This document shows, one piece after another, positions 45,130 to 56,395 of a stretch of 64,000 nt of DNA. Position 1 is the stretch's first letter. Each line of letters begins with the position of its first letter. The DNA is from Nectonema munidae (lineage: Eukaryota; Nematomorpha; Nectonematoida; Nectonematidae): contig JAUIRK010000504.1 in NCBI GenBank assembly GCA_030549495.1, positions 124,001 through 188,000 on the forward strand. Direction: 5' to 3'. The notes beneath the pieces are model-generated. The model was not told the origin of the DNA, did not search any database, and worked only from the letters and a program-made list of their open reading frames with translations. The translations under genes were made by a program, and so were the position numbers.

Positions 45130-45720
45130 AATTTTCTGTGACCGGACATTTAGCCAAATGTACATTTAGCCGAGGGACATTTTAGCGAAAGTAGTGGCCG
45201 AACGAAAATTTGGCCGAATAGGCATTTAATCGAAAATATACATACAATTTAAGAATTTTTGTAGACGTCGTTTTACTTCCAGTAAGTTTATACGTTATTG
45301 TACTCAATACAAATCTGAAAGGTAAATTTGTTTTCTTTCTTATTCATAACTTCTATACACAAATTATGTGATAAATAACTTTATCTACTTAAAGTTACGC
45401 GACAAATGTGTTATGATATGACATTTTTATATATATTTTTATAGTTATGATATCACAATGATTTTATTATATTTTATTGCGTTTTTGTGCTTAAATATTC
45501 TAACAATATTATTTTATTGGTTGCATAAGTCTAAAAAATGCCAATTGTGTTTATATTTTCAGCCAAATGTTGGTTTGATAAAATTTTTCTTCGGCAAATG
45601 CCTGTCGCGAAATATCCATGGGTTAAAAGTCCATTCGGTGAAATATCTCTCTTCCAAATGTCATTCAGATAAATGTATATCTGCCAAATGTTTTGGTACA
45701 AAAAATTTCCAGAAGGTATA
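45130..45720. mobile_element. Element with satellite-like inverted arms
   Basis: The left arm (45142-45235) is made of short units such as ACATTTAGCCAAATG and AAATTTGGCCGAAT. The right arm (45558-45710) is the reverse pattern (GCCAAATG, TTCGGCAAATG, CATTCGGTGAAAT). The central 320 bp is AT-rich and unrelated. This layout looks like a foldback MITE. The open frame over the right arm (45458-45754) is an effect of the repeat. Confidence 0.55.
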
Positions 45721-46172
45721 TCTAATACAGAAAAGAAAGAAGAGTATTTATTAAAATTATAATTATTTCAAAATCATCAGAATTCTTACAATGTTCAAAA
45801 TTCATTTACCAAGATCACAAATTTTTATTGTAATGATAGTATTTAATATTTGTTTTTTTAATTATCCTAAAAATCAATAGCTTTTTTCTTGCTGATATAC
45901 GACAATATTTTCTGTGGTGTCAAAATGACCCAAATATTCAAAACGTATTTGTTTTGTGAGATGTATCCGATCATCAAAGGTCAGTGTGGTTGGGAGATGA
46001 ATGCGTTAGAAATCAATGCAATTAGTCCTTTTCAAAGTAGACACAGGACAAAGTCAGCAAAATGTGCATATGTGTTATGGGACCTCTTGCAATGCTATTA
46101 TATTCAATAAATTTAAATGATTGTATTTTAGTTTTTAAAAGCCATTATTCTATCTCTCAACAATTATATTAA

Positions 46173-46298
46173 TAACCCATTAAGTACCATAGAAATCAGA
46201 CGATATCTAAAAAAACGATATTCAAAGTCATTCAAAAAAGCAGACGAAGATGAAATTACTTATGTTCCCAAATGGGAGCATTGGAACTTAATGGGTAA
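46173..46298. mobile_element. piggyBac-like MITE, copy 5
   Basis: AACCCATTAAGTACCATAG at the left and GGAACTTAATGGGT at the right, with CAGACGAAGATGAAATTAC inside. Same subtype as copy 1. Confidence 0.75.
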
Positions 46299-46429
46299 AA
46301 CTTTTAAGATACATGAGATGTTTTATGTCTAAGTTTTTTTCGTTTCTTCTAATCATTTATATTGTGGACAAATTTACAAAAAAAAAATTTTTTTTTTACA
46401 AATTTACAAATTTCTCATTTTTATTTCTC

Positions 46430-46890
46430 GATTCTTCCCCATATTTTTAGGCCAAATTCTTATTTTATCATCTCTCTAAATTTGGTTTACTCAAATTATA
46501 ATTTCCTTTTTTAAACTGTCAACTTTTATTAACATTTGATCATATTTATTTAAGCTATAGGCAATTATCTATCACCAATTCAGCTTTTTAACTTTCAATT
46601 AAGAAAATAATAATTAAGAAAATAATGAATAATAAATAATGTAGTTTTTTATTTTTTATCTTAAAACTTTTGTTAATATTTTTAGTAAGTATACCTGACT
46701 ATAATTTTACGATAAAACTTTTTGAATAAGCATGATAAAGTTAAAGCAACTATATTTGTAAAATTAATTTAAAATAAATCAAAATAATCAAATAGTGGAA
46801 AAAATAGATGATTTAAATTATTCACCGTTTTTTCTTCAAAAGATTATTCAATGTTTCGCAATGATACGCAAAGCTTTGTAAAATTTGGTA
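46430..46890. other. Intron conserved with the left copy across the LINE empty site
   Basis: Inverted match of 24390-24870 in the left gene, continuing without a break into the match for 22600-22740. It therefore shows the unoccupied site of the left LINE near 46916. Confidence 0.6.
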
Positions 46891-47150
46891 AAAAATTTAT
46901 AAATGATCATTTTTTTCTAAAATTTATTCTACAAACACTTGATTCAACTTTATTACGATTATTTACAAAAGATATTGATGATACGCTAAAAACCTTGTGG
47001 AAAATTTTATATCATGGCCAAATGTTGCGTAAAATGTCAGATCAGTTGACAAAAAATTTCGTTCCTCTTCTAAGTGTGTTATAACCGTGTCCTACTGTGT
47101 TTTTGTATTTTTGTACTTCAGTGAAATAATGTTTAATTAAAATTTTTTAG

Positions 47151-47336
47151 ATAGATGCAGCTTCGATAAGTTTAAAGGCAGAAAATGCGACTCAAGCTTG
47201 GCACAAGACAGATATTTCTACGATCCCAAGTTGGACGTTTGCAAAAAATTCAGATACAAGGGATGCGAAGGAAACGAAAACAACTTTGCATACATGAGTG
47301 AATGTGAGCGCGCCTGCAGGAAGAATGTGAAGCCAG
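47151..47336 (+). CDS. Right gene, exon K3: Kunitz domain
   Basis: A 186-nt phase 1-1 exon after acceptor AATTTTTTAG, donor GGTAATG. Six cysteines with the same enlarged spacings as the left K3 (9 and 17), and P1 Asp (CDSS). Four of its six differences from the left copy add Lys (MFEGRE to KFKGRK around the loop), making the right protein more basic near the reactive site. The core is intact. Confidence 0.9.
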
Positions 47337-47774
47337 GTAATGCACCAAACTCCGCCTTCATTCTTACGCCGTGTCCGTTATACGAAGCACATATGTTATT
47401 TTCCATTCACCCTGATTCATTACTACTTACTTGAGTTAAAAAAGTTTCCAACCCAAAACAACCCATTTTTCCTCTGAGGATGTACACAAAATAAAATGAT
47501 ATAACTGTGATTTTGAAAGTTTTGGATTTGGATACAAACTGTGTAACAAGTAAAACAAATTAAGCATTGAAAACTTATAAAAAAATTTGAGAATAAAATT
47601 TTGGTATTAAAAATTTTAATAAAAACTTTAAAGAATTTATATTACAAATATTCGAGCGCATTAAATTTGGGCCGCTCGCTAGTCGATACCAACCTCTTGC
47701 AACGGCGACTGGAGACATATGGTAGGTGTCACTATAGAATGCAAAATTTGGTTAGTCTGCCATTGAAATGAGTA

Positions 47775-48180
47775 AAGTTCTTCTTCTTCTTCTTCTTCTT
47801 TGCCAACACCTTGTTCCCCAAGTTGGGGGTCTGCGGCTATGATCTCAATCCTCCACTTTTTTTTGTCCTTCTTCCAAACCAATTTCGGTTGGCATCTTTT
47901 TAATTCCATCTTCCCATCTTTTGAAAAGTCGTCCTCATTTGCTTTTTCCCATTATTATTGATCAATCCATTATTCTGCAGACCGCATCCTTCTTTTGTTT
48001 TCTAAAACATGCCGAAACCATTGAAGACTACTTCGTTCAATCACACTCATCACGTTTTTTTGGGATCATAGCATTTTATTCGAAAAATTTTTTGGGCTGG
48101 ATGCTCTTTCTGATGCTAACAGTTTTGTATTTGGGTTCAGAAACCTTTAGTGTTTGCTCATCTAAGATATACCCATAAGA
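47775..48180 (-). mobile_element. RTE-like LINE 3' end
   Basis: Minus-strand codons include SSLQWFRHVLE, ELKRCQPKLVWKKDKKKW and DPQLGEQGVGK, followed by (GAA)n. The self-complementary CCCCAAGTTGGGG before the tail is also suggested at the LINE end near 19530. Only the last ~400 bp are present. Confidence 0.65.
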
Positions 48181-49079
48181 CAGTGGTAATTTGAAATCAG
48201 AATTATTTTCTCTTAGAGCAACTGCTAACCAAAGCTAACGAGCTTGCTCTACCCGTAGATATAGGTTAAAGCGACTATTGCTCGCTTTTGACCTCTAGAT
48301 CATTCAGTTGGAAACGACCCCGCCACGAGAAGGCAGATATAGAGATTTACTGCCAGAGGTTATTTGAGATGCTTGCCTCGGCAATTAAGAGCATTGAGAT
48401 CTAATAATACCCAATGGGTTGCCTTCTAAAACGTGTAAAAGATATAGATGTTCTTTTGCCTTATCTGTCACCACATTTTACTCGTCTTCGAAAAAAATAA
48501 ATTACATTAAATAATTATGGCTTCTTTGTCTGATAGTTTTATATTCTAAGTTAGTTAATTATATTATTATTTAGTTAGTTAATAGTATTATTGAAACGAA
48601 TTATTCAATTTAAAAATAAATAAAAATATTATTTTAATTATCTAACTTTAATCTACAGCTGCTTTATGATTCCATGAATCTTATAATTTGATGGACACGA
48701 AAAATGATTTTGAAGAATGTTTGAAAAAAATTAATATCTACTTTTCTCGAGTTTATTCACAATTTTTGAAAGTTTTTTTTAATTATATTTTCGCAATCAT
48801 TAGTCAGTAATTAAAACTTTTATGATTACTTCATTTTAAAAAGGAGTTTTTAAATAAACAATAAATATTAAAATTTTTAACACTGGTTTAAGTTCAAAAA
48901 TAGTATAAATAGTAAAGTATATCAATCAATATTACAAACAGTGTATTTAATAACAAAAATTCTAGTACTGGATTAAAATATTTTGATTAGAGAAATTCTA
49001 ATATTCGTTTAAAAATATTAAGAACATTACTAGGATCAATATTATTTTGGGATAAAGAGCACTTTTAATTTCATTTAAA
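48181..49079. other. Intron K3-K4 with conserved inverted block
   Basis: About 48200-48480 is GC-richer with no assigned family. About 48700-48910 matches 19570-19800 of the left gene in inverted orientation. Confidence 0.45.
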
Positions 49080-50090
49080 TCAAGGGACAAAGATTGGAAG
49101 TCTAGGCGTGAGATAAGTATAGGCAAAATTGTTGTTAGATAAAAATTTAATCAGACGATTAAAACCATCAGTATTATAAGTCTCAATAAGAAGCGAACCA
49201 TCAAAGCATTTCTTAGTGTTTGTAAAGGAAAACATATTATTATGAATAGAAGATAATTTGGAAATAATAAAAGTTACAGATGTAACGGATAACCGCTTCC
49301 GCAAGAGCGGATTATCCGCAAAAAATCTTACATCCTTTTAAATTTTTGAATTTTTCTTTATACAAAATTATTATGATAGCACATATACATTGACATCTCT
49401 CTAAATTTTTAAGAAGTATAAAACTTTTGCTTAGAATAGCTATTATGATATCCGCATCAGCATTAGCTAAAAAATTAATTCTGATATCCGCATCCGCATC
49501 TTCTGATACAAAAATTTCACATCCGATTCATCTCTAATAAAAGTCTGAACATCACGATAGATTTAGATTCAAAAGAGAAAATTTTAGCTAATTTGACACT
49601 AAGCTTAGGGTTGTAAAACGACTTAGAGATAGAATGCAGTTTTCGAGTTTTATCAGATTCATTAACAGAGTCAGAGTAAGAGAATTTTTTAGAATTAGGA
49701 TGGGAATAAGAAAATTTATTATCGGATCAAGATTCAATAGAAATGGAATTAAAAACTCTTTCTAACGAAATCATTAGAGATAGATTTATTAAAATTATTT
49801 TTAAAATTTATTATATATTATTAGACATCATTTCTAATTTATCACTAAATTTATTAATTTCAAATTTCCTAAAAACTTCATCAACTTTTTCTAAAATACA
49901 TTTCTTTTTTTAACCTCAGAAATCAGTTTAGCTATAACTCAGATTTAGTCTTATTCTTAGAGAGCGTATCAACAGGATTTTGGAGAAAGCTTTAAGAGCA
50001 TGAAGGATTGTAAAAGAACTCATGTAGGGAATGGTCTTAGCATGAATACTATCTAAAGAAATTTAAACCCATTTACATTTTGAAGATTTG
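49080..50090 (-). pseudogene. LINE ORF1 relic split by a short insertion
   Basis: Minus-strand codons give KKCILEKVDEVFRKFEINKF, then SVKLAKIFSFESKSIVMF and, past an insertion at 49275-49535, FIISKLSSIHNNMFSFTNTK and DGFNRLIKFLSNNNFAYTYL. This looks like the coiled-coil and RNA-binding parts of a Jockey-type ORF1. Broken. Confidence 0.45.
49275..49535. mobile_element. Short element with CGGAT/ATCCG motifs and 10-bp target duplication
   Basis: Repeats of ATCCGC and its complement lie near both ends (GGATAACCGCTTCCGC and ATCCGCATCCGCATC). TAATAAAAGT is found on both sides (49265-49274, 49535-49544). Confidence 0.5.
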
Positions 50091-50287
50091 TTTGATTATT
50101 CTTTTTCTAAACTTTTAATAAAAATAATGTCTCTGGGAGGTGAAGAGAGGGCGAAAGTAGGATTCCTCGCGCCACGGAACCCTCCTTTGGTAGGGCCCTG
50201 GTAACATTGGTATTTTCTTGCTACGAGCATTTACCTACGACATATTGATAACATCACTGTATACTTTTGTCATTTTTGCAAAAATAG

Positions 50288-50464
50288 AAATATGTATCCT
50301 TCCAAAGCATGGTGCCGGCAAGAGAAAGCAACCTAAGCGCAGATTTTACTACGTTACGGAACTCGATAAATGTTTCGCCTTTCAGTACCTTGGCAAAGGA
50401 GGCAACGAGAACAACTTCAAAAAAGAGAGGGATTGCAAAAAGGCCTGCTTGAAAGAGCATCACC
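50288..50464 (+). CDS. Right gene, exon K4: Kunitz domain lacking C2 and C4
   Basis: A 177-nt phase 1-1 exon, acceptor CAAAAATAG, donor CGTAAGA. It keeps C1, C3, C5 and C6, so the disulfides C1-C6 and C3-C5 remain possible. C2 is Gly (HGAGKRK) and C4 is Lys (YLGKGGNENNF). The loop is one residue shorter than in the left copy. P1 would still be Lys. Loss of both partners removes the disulfide next to the reactive site cleanly. Natural Kunitz folds without it are known and stay folded, but inhibition of trypsin-like enzymes is uncertain. Confidence 0.85.
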
Positions 50465-51557
50465 GTAAGACCATTTTTACCTTTAATTTCTCTTTCTATT
50501 CCGTTTTTTCGATTAAATACTGACTTGAAAATTAAAAAAAATGACTTGTAGATTTAAAAAAATAGAATTTAAAATATAAAAAAATTATTTTCAAATAGTT
50601 TTAACAATCACGCGTATTTTTAAATTTCTTAGTTTATTGACCTAAAAAAGTTTTGATATTAGTCAAAAACACAATATACTCATTTAAGGATGATTAAGTT
50701 ACATGAAAGTATAGAATTTTGATTGGCTTGGTTTTAATATAAGATTAATAGGCGTCACTCAAATGACAAAAATTATTCTATCATCTATACCTAAATTAGC
50801 TTTTCAAAATACTGCTACTATTTTTGTAAAATGACCACTCATATTCAAAAGACTCATTTTTATGTTTCATTTATAGAATAATTACGTTAAATGTACTTTT
50901 ATACTTTTTGAATTGTCAGCCCTAGAGAAGTAGTTTCGTGTAGGAAGGAGTGGGTTCGAACGCCGAACTCACCATGTTACTACAGTTTTTACATCAAAAT
51001 GATCATTGCTCAGCATCAGAAAGGACGTCCGATTAGAAGGAAGACTACTTCAAAAGCACTAGAAATAAGCAAGGTCTTGCCTCTAAAATGTTTGTCTAAA
51101 GAATTTTTACAAGCACCGAATATAAGTTCGTAATTGAACATTCATATCATTTAATACAAGGCGAGTGATGATTTCAAACTTTTTTGTTAATATTTTTTTC
51201 CGAAATTCGAACATATGATCAAGGAAAAGAAAGTTATTAACACATATAACATTGGTAGATTCATATAATGATGGTCAATGGTCGATTGTATATTCACAAA
51301 TGTTTCGAATGTATGAATTTATTTAAACATTTAAAGTAAGCTAATAAAAGAAAACGCATCGCGGTATATCGCGAGATACTATACCTATGACTGTATATGT
51401 AAGAGAAATGTATGAAAATGGTCTAATTTGTCAATAATAAAATTAGAAGATTTCCTTCAAAACTTGTCAAATTATTATTTCAGGAAAAAGAATGTGTTAA
51501 TCATCAAAAATCTAATTTAAAATTAATGTTTAAGGAATACTATTTTTCTCATTTTAG
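50465..51557. other. Intron K4-m3
   Basis: No recognised element. It is about 0.8 kb shorter than the left counterpart. Confidence 0.5.
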
Positions 51558-51572
51558 CCGATGAACAACCAG
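51558..51572 (+). CDS. Right gene, 15-nt microexon m3
   Basis: Identical to 8386-8400, including CTCATTTTAG before and GTAATA after. Adds Pro-Asp-Glu-Gln-Pro between K4 and K5 in phase 1. Confidence 0.6.
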
Positions 51573-51830
51573 GTAATAAATTCTTACTTTAATTTATATA
51601 AACTAAATCTTCAAAGTACCTGCAAATGCTTAAGAGATGGGGCTAAGTGAATTGTGAATCAGGCATTCTCTACACCAAGTTTCCTAACCAGAATTATACT
51701 TTGAAAAACAGTCTCGACTGTCAATTGAGCAGGGTTTTCTGCATCGCGCCTCCAAGATGATAAAGAACACTCCATTTTTCCACCTCATTTAGTGTATGCG
51801 GGCTGTTAACTTCATTCCTATAGATAAATT
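51573..51830. other. Strongly conserved intron block next to m3
   Basis: Inverted match of 8140-8385. No frame shared. Confidence 0.6.
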
Positions 51831-52744
51831 ACAAATTCGTTCAAATCAACTATATTGTTTAAAGATTGAAATTATATTTTTCCATTTAAGTCAAAATATA
51901 GCTAAAAGTAAGAATAAAATAAATCTTTCTTTTAAAAATCAGAATAATTTTTATATTTAATGAAAAAAGTGTCTAGATCTCGAAGCTTCTTGAAAATTAG
52001 ATTAAAGTTATGTCAACCGTCTTTTTCTATTACGAAGATTGCTCCACTTGTTTCGAACGTAGAGGGAAAATGTTTGATGCGGAATTCGAAAACAGCAGTT
52101 TATCAAAGCCAGGCATCTAATCAACCTTACCTATAAATAATAAAGATACATCAAAGAAAAGGCTAAAAATATAGGCTAAATAAATAATATTATTAAAATA
52201 GTGAGATAATTACTTTTCACTTGATTAAAGTGCGTATTTGTTATTAATTATTGTGAATATTTTATTTTATGCAAGTATGTAATGTATCTTGCATCACAAC
52301 ATTGAGATTTTTACTTGAATCCACAGTTTCTAATTAATTAACGTGAGAAAAGTTATTCATGAGTTGGCAGAGTATACAATAAGAAATTGTGAGGTGTTTT
52401 GAAAATGTAGTTTTGGGAATTAATTCCAAAATTATATCATCACTTCTATAGTTTTGATAACACATGAATTTTGTATTCAAAATAAAATTTAAATCAAAAA
52501 TTAAAAATAAAATTGTATATTAATATAAAAAATAACACTTTTTGAATTAACAGAAGCTTTAAATTGTTCTGAATATATGTAAATATAACGAATTCCCAAA
52601 TAAACCATGAGTGTGCTTAAGGTAAATGAGGTAGAAGAGAAACTGCAAAAACTATAGTTTTGGATTTCTTACGCTTAATCTTTATATTAGAAAAAACTTA
52701 CGTGTACACGATCATTTTTCATTAGCTTTATTTATATATAACTT

Positions 52745-52985
52745 TTTTACTATAAGTTCGCCCTTTTTCACTTTAGGTTCGTCCTTTTCCGTTTTACGTT
52801 TGTCCTTTTTTATTTTAACCGTACCATAGAAATCAGACGATATCTAAAAAAACGAAGACGATTTATATTCAAAATCATTGAAAAAAGCAGACGAAGATGA
52901 AATTACTTATGTTCCCAAATGCGATCATTGGGACTTAATGTGTTAAGTTCCTCCTTTTTAGTTTTAAGTTTAATTTTTTAAGTCT
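52745..52985 (-). repeat. Short 21-bp tandem array split by a MITE
   Basis: Units such as GGTTCGTCCTTTTCCGTTTTA repeat three times before the MITE and about twice after it. Read on the minus strand they resemble the 12.2-13.4 kb minisatellite unit. Confidence 0.6.
52815..52946. mobile_element. piggyBac-like MITE, copy 6
   Basis: TTAACCGTACCATAG at the left and GGGACTTAATGTGTTAA at the right; copy-1 subtype. Inserted in the 21-bp array. Confidence 0.75.
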
Positions 52986-53999
52986 TTTCATCTGTTTTTT
53001 CAAAAAAAAAATTGATGAAATTTACTTTCAGAATGAATCATTTAAAATCTTAATAATTTTTTACAGTGAATTTTAAATTTTTGTTTAAAATTTAGATTAT
53101 TGGTAATTTATCATTAGTAAATTGAATGATGATAATAAAAGTTATTAAATCTCATTTTTGTATTTCACATTTGTTGAAAATAATACGCTTTTTATTTTTC
53201 TTTTATAACAAATTTTTTTTGTAGCTTTTGTTGTTAAAAGATTGTTTTTCCAATTTTTTTCAAAATGTCCTATTAAAAATAATTGATTACTATTTTTAGT
53301 GTCATTTAAATGTTTTTCATTTGTGAGAAGTAAATATCTCCTGATGTTTCTAGATTGTTAAATTAGAAATGTTTTGCATACAAAAATATAAAAGCATCCA
53401 TCACAAATTTCGACCATCCAATATAAGTAAACAAATACAACTTACACTCACTCACTAACTTCGATATGCGAAATAATGCAAAAAAGTTTGAAAATTAATT
53501 TTGAAATAAGTCTTTTAATCAAAGTTAATGAATTTGAATGATGATGTCTTTCTCCGTGATTTATATACAATAACTTTCTCCAAAGTCTTCAAATTTTTTA
53601 TATCCTTTACCATGTCAAATTTAATATATTTAGTCCAAGAATCCATAGTCAATTTTTTTACAAATGGAAACTATAAATGCACAAAACATATTAACTTTAT
53701 AATGGCGCCTAAGTTGAATATAAAAATTAAATACTCATTAAACGTAGACAAATAAGAAACATTTCTTATGAAAAAATATAAGTAAAATAGTAAGCAAATA
53801 AGCTATTTTAAAGGAGTTTAGTTTAATCAAATAGCTTGTGTATGCTTACCAATATTAAAGGTTATGCGTGGGTTTATTTTGATTATTATAAAAAGAATTT
53901 TCTTTGCAAGCAAAATAACTTGAGATGACGTTTCAAAGTTATAAGCTTTACTTAAATTACTTTCATCCAATCAATTTAATCCTTTTTTGATACTTTTAG
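52986..53999. other. Intron m3-K5, K5-proximal part
   Basis: AT-rich. A 75-codon frame at 53528-53755 is not shared by the left copy and matches nothing known to me. Confidence 0.5.
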
Positions 54000-54397
54000 A
54001 AAGGTGTCTTCTTCCAAGTGATTCTGGAATTTATAAAAAAAGTGTGAAGAGGTATTATTATGATTCAGAGAGTCAAAGATGCAAAAAATTTCGGTTCGTA
54101 AAGAGATTGGGAAATGAGAACAACTTCAAAACTATAGAGGAATGTCAAAATGTCTGTAGCCTTTCTTCACGAGAGAATTGTAGGACGAGCTTTCAAGAAT
54201 GCATGTTAAGAATTTCCCGAAGAGAAAAAGGACTAATGTGCCCGCAGTGCAACGTGGATGGAAGCTTTACAAAGATTCAGTGTAGATATAAACCCATCAA
54301 ATACGGTTGCTTCTGCGTAAACACTTTTGGTGAAGAGATTGAAGGAACATTCAGGGAAAATCCCTACAGCCATGAGCCTTTGAACTGCTTGGATTAA
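54000..54397 (+). CDS. Right gene, last exon: Kunitz K5 plus thyroglobulin type-1 domain
   Basis: Acceptor ATACTTTTAG, phase 1 start. The Kunitz part has C1, C3, C5 and C6 but Tyr at C2 (SGIYKKS) and Arg at C4 (VKRLGNENNF). P1 is Lys. The thyroglobulin domain keeps CPQC, VDGSF, QC, CFCV and EGT and has eight cysteines. It ends CLD and stop, two residues longer than the left protein. Poly(A) signal at 54426. Together with K4 this is the second Kunitz domain that lost the C2-C4 pair. Confidence 0.88.
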
Positions 54398-54425
54398 TAT
54401 TGTCATGACTTTATTTCAGTTTGTA

Positions 54426-54431
54426 AATAAA
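54426..54431 (+). terminator. Poly(A) signal of the right Kunitz gene
   Basis: AATAAA about 30 bp after the stop codon. Confidence 0.6.
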
Positions 54432-54488
54432 ATCCTCCAATTTTATAACTTCTTTATTCTCATTCCAAGTTAAATGTCTGTAAACTTA

Positions 54489-54521
<33 letters not shown>
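54489..54521. repeat. (ATT)n microsatellite
   Basis: Eleven clean ATT units. Confidence 0.95.
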
Positions 54522-54524
<3 letters not shown>

Positions 54525-54727
54525 GCGGGCTTCTTCATGAAATAATTAAACTTATTAGATAAACTTTCTGGGTTAACTTTTCATTGTCATCGAGATACAC
54601 AAGGCATTGCTTTCGGTAAATTCTTATAAGGAAGAAAAAAATATAGAGTGCCAATTTCTGATGTAATAAATGATTTGTTATTAAAATTTTTATTTTATAA
54701 GAGTCACAACATAAAGTGCACGGTAGA

Positions 54728-54850
54728 TACAGAAGTTTCCACTTATAACGAATTTCGCTAAAAACGAAGTGATTTTATCGTTCTCCTTCAAAACTATAAC
54801 ACATTTTCTTAAAATACCGCAGTAATAACGAAGATTGTCTATAACTAAAA
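54728..54850. mobile_element. Possible pogo/mariner-like element end
   Basis: TACAGAAGTTTCCACTTATA followed by ACGAATTTCGCTAAAAACGA resembles a pogo/Tigger terminal repeat. No second end found. Confidence 0.3.
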
Positions 54851-56110
54851 ATTTTTGGAAAAAATTTTTAGTTTTAACTAAATGAAATACATTTTTCTTT
54901 AGGAATAGTTTTTTTTTAATTCACTTGCTTTGATTTTATTAATTTAAAAATTATTATTATTAATAATCTAAATTGACTTTAATTAAAAAGAATGCAATAG
55001 TTAGTCAACAGTGTTAGATAGTTGATAACAGTGTAAACCTTAAATGGTTGATGTTTATCTCGTTAAATTGAAAACAAAAAGTGGTTACAGTTACTACTTT
55101 ACTATCCTTTATAATTAAAATACATTGAATCATGGTAAATTTATTATTTTCATAGTAAATTTCCTTTCAATGAGATAAACATCTGACTAGATTTTAAGTT
55201 CTCTATATCTGTTGTTAATTATTTTAATACGAAAACTATAATGATTTGATAACGATGAAGATAAACTGGATGAATGTGCTTAAAAACAAGCCATAAAAAT
55301 TAATCACCGAAATAGAAGTAAAAAAGACAAAAAATCCTATTTCAAAAGTTATTCAACATTATAGTAGATTCTAGAATTTGGCGATAAAAGTATAAAAAAT
55401 AAACAATTTTTGAAACTAAAAAAATGATTTTGGTTACAAAACGAAATTTATGATACATTTTTGAATGCATTTAAAAATAAAATATAAAGTAAAGTAAAGT
55501 AAAAAGTAAAGTAAATTTATTTGATAATAAATGGAAATTTCAATTTGTAAAAACTTTTAAGCACTCATTCGAACATTTGGAAATAAACTTTATGGGAGAA
55601 AAACTTCACAATTCGCAAAGGGTCGACCAGAGTAATGTGACCGGGAAATAAGGGAAAAGTTGTGCATATGATGAATGACTTGAGTGACTTCATTTCGGAT
55701 AGAAAACTTGACTGGAGCTAAAAGGCCAAGAAGCCGCGTGATAACATCCAGACTCCAACATCATAAAAGGTAAAAGAACAGTAAGAAACTATAATAAAGA
55801 AACGTACAAAAAAATTATATGATTCTAAAGGTACGAAGAATGTTACTGAAGGATTTTCATAACTATATATGTAATAAGGTATAACCTTTCATTTATATTA
55901 TTTCAATTAACATATCTATTGAATATTGATAAAGACTCATGAGAGTTGAAATATTTCAATAAAGTGTTATTCTTTCAAATATAAGATTTATACAATCTTT
56001 TACTTTAAACCTTAAGCTCCCAAGAAATTTTTTACTCTGTCCTCCTACAAGCGCTCAAATGTGATCCATCTAACTCTGTTTCCTTTTAAATTCATGGAAA
56101 AACCTTTTCC
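54851..56110. other. Intergenic AT-rich DNA
   Basis: A short (AAAGT)n run near 55487-55515. Nothing else recognised. Confidence 0.5.
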
Positions 56111-56395
56111 AATGGGATCCGAATCATTCAAAAGTTTTTTAAACCAATTTCCCATATAGGATAGATTGGGAAATAAATTAAATATCCAAAACAAGGATCG
56201 TTTTTTTAAGATTTTTTTTTGAAATTTAAACTTTTTAAAAGGTTTTTATTTTAATTTAAAAAAAACACTTCAAAATTTTTAAATATAGGAGGGGAAAATT
56301 TTTCCCCCCCCCCTTTTAGATTTGTTTTCCCCTCCTCCCCCCAAAAAAAAATTTATAAAAAAAAAAAACAAAAAAAAAAGGAAAAAAAAAAAAAT
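56111..56395. other. Homopolymer-rich stretch, suspected assembly artefact
   Basis: Many runs of A, T and C of 6-12 bases, including long A runs broken by single bases, unlike the flanks. Confidence 0.5.

Noticed and set aside
45458-45754. 98-codon frame with a membrane-like start and repeated KC motifs
   Set aside because: It overlaps the satellite-like arm; the repeated residues come from the DNA units.
47775-48200. Right-hand RTE-like LINE end as the mirrored copy of the left one
   Set aside because: It lies on the other side of the conserved block 48700-48910 relative to K3, so the two insertions are independent.
53528-53755. A 75-codon frame in the last intron of the right gene
   Set aside because: No family recognised, no counterpart in the left arm, and base composition like the intron.
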